Below, in pieces: positions 6,508 to 12,936 of a stretch of 35,486 nucleotides of DNA. The notes beneath the pieces are model-generated. The model saw only the letters and a list, made by a program, of their open reading frames with translations, had not been told where the DNA came from and made no database searches. The stretch lies in the NCBI GenBank assembly GCA_002320605.1, contig DCKG01000009.1:1-35486 (forward strand), given 5' to 3'. Every line of letters begins with the position of its first letter. Within the stretch, counting starts at the first letter, position 1. The stretch is from Bacteroidales bacterium UBA1680 (GTDB lineage Bacteria; Bacteroidota; Bacteroidia; Bacteroidales; UBA932). Both the position numbers and the translations under genes were made by a program.

Positions 6508-7356
6508 ATGGAGATTTTCTACACGAACATGGTGGATGGGTGCGAAGCAAGGCTGGATGCGGAAGAATCTACGCATGCGGTGAAGGTGCTCCGGCACAGG
6601 CGTGGGGACGAGATAACCGTCGTGGATGGTTTTGGGAATATGTTTCATTGCCGCCTGACGGACGATTCGCCCAAAGGAGCGGTTGCGGAAATCCTTGAAA
6701 AGGTGCCTAGATGGGGCGCACACCCATATTCCTTGAATATGGCGGTTTGCCCGACCAAGAACATCGATCGCTTCGAATGGTTCTGCGAGAAGGCCACTGA
6801 GCTTGGAGTGGACGTAATTACCCCGATCATCGGGGAGCGTTCCGAAAGGAGAGTCTTCAAACCGGAGCGTTGCAGAAAGATTATCCTCTCGGCCATGAAA
6901 CAGTCCCTCAAAGCTAAGCTTCCAACGGTGCTCGATGCCGTGCCGCTAAAGAATTTTCTCAGCCAGGATGTCCCAGGCCTGAAACTCATCTGCTACTGCT
7001 TCGAAGGCGATGCCCACCGCAAATCCATCACCGATGTTCTAAATGAATATGCCACTGAGACCACTGGCATTGACTCCGCTGACACCACGGGCTCCACGGG
7101 CTATATTGGTTCCTCCGACGTTGCCAGTGATGCCGATGCCGCTGCTGGCACCACAGCCGACCATTGCCCCGAGACTCCGTACGAGCCGAAAATCACAATT
7201 TTAATCGGTCCGGAAGGTGATTTCTCACCAGAAGAAGCTAACCTCGCAGTGAGCCGTGGCTATATCCCCGTCCACCTCGGCCCCTCACGCCTCAGGACAG
7301 AAACAGCGGCCGTAACCGCAGTCACAGCCGCCTACCTCCATTTCGCAAAACTCTAA
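6508..7356 (+). CDS. rsmE: 16S rRNA m3U1498 methyltransferase RsmE with insert
   Basis: A SPOUT-class methyltransferase that methylates N3 of U1498 in 16S rRNA. It has an N-terminal PUA-like domain (residues 1-70) and the trefoil-knot SAM site: LIGPEGDFSPEE at 232-243 and LGPSRLRTETAAV at 257-269. It is 282 residues long against about 235-245 in the family. The excess is a low-complexity stretch rich in Thr, Ala, Gly, Ser and Asp at about residues 179-225, placed just before the GPEG loop. The ends and motifs are intact, so it is probably active. Its last 23 codons and downstream DNA are repeated at 9910. Confidence 0.94.
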   Translation: MEIFYTNMVDGCEARLDAEESTHAVKVLRHRRGDEITVVDGFGNMFHCRLTDDSPKGAVAEILEKVPRWGAHPYSLNMAVCPTKNIDRFEWFCEKATELGVDVITPIIGERSERRVFKPERCRKIILSAMKQSLKAKLPTVLDAVPLKNFLSQDVPGLKLICYCFEGDAHRKSITDVLNEYATETTGIDSADTTGSTGYIGSSDVASDADAAAGTTADHCPETPYEPKITILIGPEGDFSPEEANLAVSRGYIPVHLGPSRLRTETAAVTAVTAAYLHFAKL

Positions 7357-7549
7357 CGGACATCCAACCCCGCCCAGCCCCCTGTGCAAACTTCCGCGAC
7401 ACCATCATGTGTGGGTAGCCGCATTCATTTCCATCCCGTCATCCGGACTTGATCCGGAATCTAGGTTCGTTTATCCCCGTCATCCGGACACGATCCGAAA
7501 TCTAGGCTTGCGAAACGCAGATTCTGAAACAAGTTCAGGATGACGGGGG
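7285..7549. repeat. Direct repeat, copy A: rsmE 3' end plus REPIN-like cassette
   Basis: This copy spans the last 72 nt of rsmE and 193 nt downstream. It matches 9910-10174 over about 265 bp with one 1-bp indel in each direction and an estimated 87% identity (counted by eye). The downstream half is the palindrome cassette. Confidence 0.85.
7433..7549. repeat. REPIN-like palindrome cassette downstream of rsmE
   Basis: Starts ATCCCGTCATCCGGACTTGA and ends TTCAGGATGACGGGG. Two forward units are followed by one inverted unit (TTCTGAA-ACAAG-TTCAGGA). The outer arms CCCGTCATCC and GGATGACGGG are perfect inverses. Confidence 0.75.
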
Positions 7550-7587
7550 ACATTCTTTAACACAGGGTTTGGGACTTGACCCATTGC
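7550..7587. repeat. Solo copy of the galE-element right end
   Basis: ACATTCTTTAACACAGGG followed by TTTGGGACTTGACCC closely matches the right terminal repeat at 1759-1791, and it follows a palindrome cassette in the same order. No matching left terminus was found nearby, so this is a partial or decayed copy. Confidence 0.65.
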
Positions 7588-7659
7588 GCTGTCAAAAAAA
7601 CGTTTTTCGCTTAATATATATAACCAATACGGAATTTATAGTTTAATATTGTAATAGTT

Positions 7660-7691
7660 TTTGAAATTATTATTCATTTTTGTTATTTTTG
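7660..7691 (+). promoter_or_regulatory. Promoter of the islet operon
   Basis: TTTG at 7660-7663, a 20-nt spacer, and TATTTTTG at 7684-7691, matching both Bacteroidetes boxes. The ATG at 7727 is 35 nt downstream. The surrounding 7588-7726 is markedly AT-rich and holds nothing else recognised. Confidence 0.7.
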
Positions 7692-7726
7692 CGGCACTAA
7701 AACTATTAACTATACATTAAATCACT

Positions 7727-9325
7727 ATGAGATCACAAAAGATCTTAAATTATGGCCGATTTATAGCGATAGCGTTTGCCATAGCAATAGTACCTTCGTG
7801 TTCGTTTGACAATGAAGATCAAATAAGGTCGCCTGAACTGGCAATCTGCGAACTGTCATCGTCTGATGCTGAAGCTATCTTCAATTCTGAGATTGAGAAA
7901 CTGTCGAACTCAGAAGAGCCTTCTATATTCGGAGGCGCTTATTTAAGTCAAGGACTTATTGAGGCAGATTGGTCCAAATCGGCTTCATATCGCGGAACAC
8001 GTACAGGCATCGATAACTGTGAGGCTCCGCTTTTTTCTGAACAATCGCTTATCTTTTACATGCGAGATGACAAAGGCGGCAGGATTAGCCTCGACAGCCA
8101 TCAGCGTGTGGTCATCGTCAGAAACCCGCAGACCGGGAATGATGGAGCCTATGTGATGACTATCGTGGCCGACGAATCCTATACAAAGACACACAAGAGG
8201 ATTCAGCTAGAAAGGGATTTCCGCAACGATGGCAGGCTTCACGACTTTTCCGGGCTAATTATTTACACAAAACTTTCAGGGAAAATAGTACGCGTAGACA
8301 GAATCATTGACGGAGAACCAGGTCCTTGCGTTAGCATGCTGGGCATTATGGACAGATCTGATATTTTCAAGCGCAGTATCTCTTTTAAACGCATCATGGA
8401 CGGATTGCAAGTTCGAAAGGTTCATAATGCGTTGTTTCCGAAGAGGAATTATTCGTTCAGGTCAGACTCAGACTCAACATCGTACCATGATGACATAGAT
8501 AGCACAGCATATTGTTATGGTGATTCCACGGCATATGGCGACGGTGATAACCCTTGGTGGTATTTAGATACGGCCTTCTGCTTTGGGAATTCTGACGTAC
8601 CCGGCCCTGACGACCCTAGCTCAGATAACCCCTATGGAAATGATCAGTCGCAAGATCCAGGGTCTTGCGGCGGTGGTGGTGGCAGCATAGTTATCCCAGG
8701 AGCGACGAACTATTTATATTTGAATACGTTCGCAGATATTAAAATCAAATATGGCGAAAACATCAAGCTTGGGCAGAAATTAGCCACATACTCCACATTG
8801 GAAAAGCTTGGAAAGCATGGAATCGCATCGAAGCTGCTAAAAGCGCTGAATAAAGAAAAGGTGACCATTCAAATAGTAAATTCAATATCAAATGAAAATG
8901 CAGAAGCTCAGATTATTCCTACAAAATCTACCAGAAATGGCAAATTCGTCTCATATTCTTCCGTCAAGCTGGATTTTTGTTCTGGAGGATCCCTTATAGC
9001 CTTTCTGGAAGAATTCTTCCATGCTTACCAATACTTGAATGCCAAACAAGAATTATTGAAGGGAGACGTGGAATTTGAAGCAAAGGCGTTCATAGCAAGA
9101 TTCCTCGCAGAAGCTAACGACCCATCTTTAACATCGAATATGAAACATAGAGACAATGCAGTATTTTTGAAATTAATAAACAAATATATTAAAGAGCCAG
9201 ATGAAAGCAACCGACTAGCTGCACTGGACGCTTTTGTGCATCTGGGGTACATGAATTATCCTATGAGCGACGATGGCCGAAACTTGGATCAGATTTTGAA
9301 ATGTTATCATCAGTTTTACGATTAA
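7727..9325 (+). CDS. Large lipoprotein with a degenerate zincin-like motif, unknown function
   Basis: A 532-residue lipoprotein. The signal ends in VPSC (Cys25), followed by an acidic stretch (SFDNEDQ) that could act as a surface-export signal. The middle (about residues 245-320) is low-complexity, rich in Asp, Ser, Tyr and Gly, ending in a run of five Gly that looks like a linker. The C-terminal domain contains EEFFHAYQY (E428-E429-F-F-H432) with VEFEAKAF about 17 residues later. This resembles gluzincin-like proteins with HExxHAYQ and a downstream Glu, but the first His is Glu here, so activity is doubtful. I do not recognise the family with certainty. It appears AT-richer than its neighbours, has its own promoter, and is followed after 13 nt by another exported protein. 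Confidence 0.8.
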   Translation: MRSQKILNYGRFIAIAFAIAIVPSCSFDNEDQIRSPELAICELSSSDAEAIFNSEIEKLSNSEEPSIFGGAYLSQGLIEADWSKSASYRGTRTGIDNCEAPLFSEQSLIFYMRDDKGGRISLDSHQRVVIVRNPQTGNDGAYVMTIVADESYTKTHKRIQLERDFRNDGRLHDFSGLIIYTKLSGKIVRVDRIIDGEPGPCVSMLGIMDRSDIFKRSISFKRIMDGLQVRKVHNALFPKRNYSFRSDSDSTSYHDDIDSTAYCYGDSTAYGDGDNPWWYLDTAFCFGNSDVPGPDDPSSDNPYGNDQSQDPGSCGGGGGSIVIPGATNYLYLNTFADIKIKYGENIKLGQKLATYSTLEKLGKHGIASKLLKALNKEKVTIQIVNSISNENAEAQIIPTKSTRNGKFVSYSSVKLDFCSGGSLIAFLEEFFHAYQYLNAKQELLKGDVEFEAKAFIARFLAEANDPSLTSNMKHRDNAVFLKLINKYIKEPDESNRLAALDAFVHLGYMNYPMSDDGRNLDQILKCYHQFYD

Positions 9326-9338
9326 ATAATAATGAATC

Positions 9339-9905
9339 ATGAAAATAAAGTTATTCTCATTAATCATCTTGTCTTTGACACTGGCGATGGCCTTTCCTCC
9401 GCCAGCTTCCTCTCAGGACTACTATTCGGGGAAAACGGAGATTGCCTGTTATGGGGAGGTCTATAAAATATTAAGCGCATCGGACTTTCTCTACCTGAGC
9501 AATAAGAAAAACCACCTTATCGATGAGCTTCGATATAAGGTTGGTTCCAATCCCGTGCGGTACTACACTTACGCCACTGGGATGGGGACTCCGGCAGACA
9601 TAGACTACGACAAGTACGACGAAATCGTGAGGAAGGTGTTCACGGATGAGGAAATCGAGAAATACTCACGCTATGGGTTCATCATCATAAGGTACTGCGT
9701 CGACACGCAGACAGGGAGGACGCTTGAGGTAGAATTCGTTTCGTGGTACAAGAAGGGCGTGACTGGCAACCCGTACAACGCCATACCGATAGAAAAGTTC
9801 TACGAGCTGGAGAAATTGCTGAAGGCTGAGATGGTGTGTTCCCTGTCCGACGAACTGAAGAAGGAAAAGCAGTCCTATGGCTACACAACAACCGACCTGT
9901 TTTAG
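9339..9905 (+). CDS. Small exported protein, unknown function
   Basis: This encodes 188 residues with a clear signal peptide (MKIKLFSLIILSLTLAMAF, likely cleavage after ASSQ or nearby), giving a periplasmic or secreted product of about 160 residues. The mature part alternates Tyr-rich strands and charged helices (YYTYATGMGTP, IIIRYCVDTQTG, VEFVSWYKKG). The segment with RYCVDTQTGRTLEVEF recalls small Bacteroides exported proteins, but I cannot name a family. It sits 13 nt behind the large lipoprotein gene in one transcript. Its stop is only 4 nt before the orphan rsmE fragment, so it is the last gene of the islet. Confidence 0.75.
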   Translation: MKIKLFSLIILSLTLAMAFPPPASSQDYYSGKTEIACYGEVYKILSASDFLYLSNKKNHLIDELRYKVGSNPVRYYTYATGMGTPADIDYDKYDEIVRKVFTDEEIEKYSRYGFIIIRYCVDTQTGRTLEVEFVSWYKKGVTGNPYNAIPIEKFYELEKLLKAEMVCSLSDELKKEKQSYGYTTTDLF

Positions 9906-9909
9906 CACA

Positions 9910-9981
9910 TCACGCCTCAAAACAGAAACGGCAGCCGTAACCGCAGTCACAGCCACCTACCTCCATTTCGCAAAACTCTAA
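9910..9981 (+). pseudogene. rsmE: Orphan 3' end of rsmE
   Basis: In frame it reads SRLKTETAAVTAVTATYLHF and then AKL and TAA, the last 23 codons of RsmE. Against the intact copy there are 5 differing bases: two silent, and changes giving Arg to Lys and Ala to Thr. This pattern is what divergence of a working gene gives, so the piece may come from a related strain's rsmE rather than a recent local copy (inference). There is no start and no upstream rsmE sequence. Confidence 0.85.
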
Positions 9982-10057
9982 CGGGCACCCAACGCCGCCC
10001 AGCGCCTAGGCAAACTTCCGCAACACCATCATGTGTGGGTAGCCGCATTCATTTCCC

Positions 10058-10174
10058 TCCCGTCATCCGGGCTTGATCCGGAATCTAGACTCGTTTATCC
10101 ACGTCATTCCGGACTCGATTCGAAATCTAGGCTCTCGGACAGCAGATCCTGAAACAAGTTCAGGATGACGGGGT
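10058..10174. repeat. REPIN-like palindrome cassette downstream of GH92
   Basis: CCCGTCATCCGGGCTTGATC, a second forward unit CATTCCGGACTCGATTCG, and an inverted unit TCCTGAA-ACAAG-TTCAGGA with TGACGGGG. Same architecture as 7433-7549. Confidence 0.75.
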
Positions 10175-10198
10175 GGTGCGTACAGATTCTGATGAGAT

Positions 10199-12466
10199 TC
10201 AATACCAGAGCTTCGGCTCCGGGCCCATGGCATAGGTGAGCTCACCGCCGGAGGCGATGTCGGAATATTCAATGTAGCCTGTCGTGACAGGCTTTCCGTT
10301 GAAAGTTATGCTCTGAATATATTTATTCTCATCACTAAGCCCATCGGCCTTGATGTTCAGAGTGCCCCCCGAGACCTTCACCCACATCTCTTCGAAATTC
10401 GGAGCGCCGAACCAGAAGCGAGTAGATGCAGGTTCGACCTGATAAAAGCCCATTGAAGACATGATGTACCATGCGCTCATCTGTCCGGCATCCTCGTTGC
10501 CGGCAAGACCCTTGCGAGAGACATTGTACATCTCTTTGTAAACCCTCCTTACATAGTCGGCAGCCTTGCCAGGAGCGCCAGCCATAGTATAGAAATATAT
10601 TATATGATGGCTAGGCTCATTTCCGTGAACATATTGCCCGATCAATCCGGAAATGTCCGCGGATGTGTTCTCGCCCTCTACCCTGGAATCAGCATTGAAC
10701 AATGAGTCCAGCCTTTCCACGAGCTTCTCTTCAGCGCCATAGAAAGCCACCAGCCCATCGAAATCCTGAGGGGCAAGCCATGTGTACTGCCAGGCAGTAC
10801 CCTCTACGTAGTCCTGCTCGCGATGATTGGAATAGTACGGATTGAACGGTGTCCTCCAGCTGCCGTCCGACATTCTTCCACGAGCCTGAAGCGTCACCGT
10901 GTCCATGTAATGCCTGTAGGAATGGCTTCTCTCACGGAAGAACCTGGCATCGTCAGACTTCCCGAGATATTCTGCGGCATTAGCCACGGCTCCATCCGCT
11001 ATGGCATATTCCATGTCGTTTCCTATGGACTCGTTGTACAAATCAGACGGTATGAAGCCGTATTCCTGACGCAGGCCTTTCCCCCTTTCGGTTGTCATCG
11101 CCGTGGTTTTGAGAGCGGTCCAGGCAAGATCCTTGTCGAATCCATCAAAACCTTTCACCAGAGCGTCCGCGACGACTATGGACCCAGGGTCCCCTACCAT
11201 GCAGTCAGTCTCGTTGCCCCAAAGATGCCATACAGGCAGTCGGCCCTGACGTTGGAATATTCCTAACATGGTACGCACCACGTCATTCTCTTTTTCCGGA
11301 TGAATTATTGTCATGAGAGGCATTTCAGCCCTGTAAGTGTCCCAGAGAGAGAAAACCGTGTAGGCAGTCGTGTCAGCATCGGCATCGGAGAACGTAGCTG
11401 GCTCTATCATGCTGTGATACAATGCCGTATAGAGAATTGTCCTAGCATCGGCATCGGATGTTTTCACCCGGATCTTGCAAAGTTCATCGTTCCAAGCCTT
11501 CCTGGCAGCCTTGCGAGTGCCGTCGAAATCCCAGCCAGGAAGCTCCTTCGACATATTCATTTCAGCCTTTTCCATGCTGACAGGAGAAATAGCGACCTTC
11601 ACCATGATTTTCTCACCCTCCGTAGTCTTGAAGCAGGCACGCCCGAAAGCCTTTTGCGACGATGCCTCAGCCTTATCATTGCCGTCCTTAATAGGAGAGC
11701 TCGCTTCATCGTAGAAATCAATATCGTCGAATGGCTTGGAGAATCTTGCGAAATAATACAGTTTCTGGTCTTTGGCCCAGCCATGTGAAAAACGCCAGCC
11801 CCTCAGGGTGCTATCGTTGACCACTTCTATTCCAGAATCATATAATGCGTCCCAGCAGCCTCCGTTCACCAAATCCAGTACGACTGCGGAACTGTCCGAG
11901 GCAGGGAAAGAGTAGCGGCTGAACCCTACCCTGCAAGTAGATGTCATCTCAGCAGTTATCCCGTAACGAATCAGAGGCACGCTGTAGTAGCCTGGCTCGG
12001 CGACTTCCTTGGAGCGGTCGGCGTAAGACCACATTCCGGAAGCCTGAGCGGAAGCGATTTCCTCGGCGGAGGCATCTGAAGGCTCGCTCCCCCTAGCGTA
12101 AATCACGGAACCCACCACTGGCATCAGAGTGACATCGAACAAGTCTCCGATTCCAGTCCCGCTCAAGTGTGTGTGAGAGAAACCAATTACGGTGGAATCG
12201 CTAGCATGGTAGCCAGAGCACCAGTCCCAAGACTGAGGGATGCTGGTAGGGCCCAGCTGCACCGCACCGAACGGCACGCTGGCGCCTACGAAAACATGGC
12301 CGTGGCCGCCTGAGCCGATCTTTACGTCCACATAGCTTGCAAAATCTTCCGCCCCTTCTGAAAAAGTGTTTGACTGGCAGCCTGAGACTATCGCCATAGA
12401 GGCAATGGCAATAACGCCGGGAATGGAAAACGCCACCTTTCGTAAAGCATCGCAATTATAATTCAT
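10199..12466 (-). CDS. GH92 family alpha-mannosidase, lipoprotein
   Basis: A 755-residue exo-alpha-mannosidase of family GH92. The lipoprotein signal ends VSGC (Cys30). The N-terminal domain begins with YVDVKIGSGGHGHVFVGAS and has the family motif GFSHTHLSGTG near residue 95-105; the (alpha/alpha)6 domain shows YVEGTAWQYTW, with the conserved catalytic-acid region, and GNEDAGQMSAWY at 656-667, with the Asp/Glu cluster linked to the base. GH92 enzymes are Ca-dependent, inverting, and trim mannose from N-glycans and mannans. Length is normal. It would be anchored in the outer membrane or periplasm. It stands alone, with no SusC/D pair in this window. A weak TAAATTCG box lies 20 nt upstream. Confidence 0.95.
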   Translation of the reverse strand: MNYNCDALRKVAFSIPGVIAIASMAIVSGCQSNTFSEGAEDFASYVDVKIGSGGHGHVFVGASVPFGAVQLGPTSIPQSWDWCSGYHASDSTVIGFSHTHLSGTGIGDLFDVTLMPVVGSVIYARGSEPSDASAEEIASAQASGMWSYADRSKEVAEPGYYSVPLIRYGITAEMTSTCRVGFSRYSFPASDSSAVVLDLVNGGCWDALYDSGIEVVNDSTLRGWRFSHGWAKDQKLYYFARFSKPFDDIDFYDEASSPIKDGNDKAEASSQKAFGRACFKTTEGEKIMVKVAISPVSMEKAEMNMSKELPGWDFDGTRKAARKAWNDELCKIRVKTSDADARTILYTALYHSMIEPATFSDADADTTAYTVFSLWDTYRAEMPLMTIIHPEKENDVVRTMLGIFQRQGRLPVWHLWGNETDCMVGDPGSIVVADALVKGFDGFDKDLAWTALKTTAMTTERGKGLRQEYGFIPSDLYNESIGNDMEYAIADGAVANAAEYLGKSDDARFFRERSHSYRHYMDTVTLQARGRMSDGSWRTPFNPYYSNHREQDYVEGTAWQYTWLAPQDFDGLVAFYGAEEKLVERLDSLFNADSRVEGENTSADISGLIGQYVHGNEPSHHIIYFYTMAGAPGKAADYVRRVYKEMYNVSRKGLAGNEDAGQMSAWYIMSSMGFYQVEPASTRFWFGAPNFEEMWVKVSGGTLNIKADGLSDENKYIQSITFNGKPVTTGYIEYSDIASGGELTYAMGPEPKLWY

Positions 12467-12486
12467 GGTTATTCATTTGAGTAAAG

Positions 12487-12494
12487 CGAATTTA
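12487..12494 (-). promoter_or_regulatory. Possible GH92 -7 box
   Basis: TAAATTCG on the minus strand, one base off TAnnTTTG, about 20 nt before the ATG. No good -33 partner seen. Confidence 0.35.
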
Positions 12495-12526
12495 CGAATC
12501 TTTATTGAATGAATCGATAATTTCGT

Positions 12527-12534
12527 TAAATTTG
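12527..12534 (+). promoter_or_regulatory. -7 box of the mutL operon
   Basis: TAAATTTG on the plus strand. The next in-frame ATG is 12558, which decides against the upstream GTG start that overlaps the box. Confidence 0.55.
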
Positions 12535-12557
12535 TGGAGACTAGAAAAACGATTGCG

Positions 12558-12857
12558 ATGGGATTCTTTAATTTTCCTGGCCAGCAGGATCACAGGACTT
12601 TCAATTACCGGCCTATCTACTACGATAAGGACGAGGAGGAGCGTAAGCGCATTTTTGGCAAAGTGGACGGATCTTTAGAAAAAGAGAAAAAAGAAGGGAA
12701 ATATGTGCCAGGGAGCTACATTAAGGGCTCTCTTAGAAATGGCAATTATGAGAGAAGGCGTTCTTCTGGCAAGTTCCAGACTATAATTGGGATAGCAGGC
12801 CTGGTTCTGCTGTTCGTCATCCTCATTTATTTCACAAAATTCTTCTCGCTGCTTTAG
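12558..12857 (+). CDS. Small C-tail membrane protein upstream of mutL
   Basis: A 99-residue protein with a soluble charged N-terminal part (MGFFNFPGQQDHRTFNYRP, then YYDKDEEERKR) and one transmembrane helix near the C-terminus (about residues 77-96). Similar short proteins sit before mutL in Bacteroidales (recalled, not searched); the function is unknown. The start at 12558 follows the promoter box; an upstream GTG would add 8 residues but lies on the box itself. The gene heads a unit with mutL, rhomboid and an EEP protein, though palindromic repeats separate it from mutL. Confidence 0.75.
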   Translation: MGFFNFPGQQDHRTFNYRPIYYDKDEEERKRIFGKVDGSLEKEKKEGKYVPGSYIKGSLRNGNYERRRSSGKFQTIIGIAGLVLLFVILIYFTKFFSLL

Positions 12858-12923
12858 TTCTTGAGTCAAGCTCAGGATGACAAGAGGCGATGATCGTTCA
12901 TGCTGAAATTGGTTCAGCATCCA
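12858..12923. repeat. Two palindromic units between the small gene and mutL
   Basis: One unit reads CTTGAG-TCAAG-CTCAGGATGAC and the next TGCTGAA-ATTGG-TTCAGCA. Both have a 5-nt loop. The second stem has GC swapped for CG on both arms relative to the TCCTGAA units, so base pairing is kept. The hairpins may form in the mRNA between the two genes. Confidence 0.65.
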
Positions 12924-12936
12924 TAATCGAAATACC

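Larger units (their letters stand above)
9910..10174. repeat. Direct repeat, copy B: rsmE 3' end plus REPIN-like cassette
   Basis: Partner of 7285-7549. The two copies bracket the two-gene islet. Copy B ends 25 bp from the stop of the GH92 gene and lacks the terminal-repeat piece found after copy A. Confidence 0.85.

Noticed and set aside
7357..7432. A left end of the TIR element downstream of rsmE
   Set aside because: I looked for GGGTCAAGTCC or AAACCCTGTG in this orientation and found none; only CCCCTGTGCAAAC, which is too weak.
12534..12557. GTG start extending the small gene before mutL
   Set aside because: The codon overlaps the TAAATTTG promoter box, so it would be outside the transcript; the ATG at 12558 is used.
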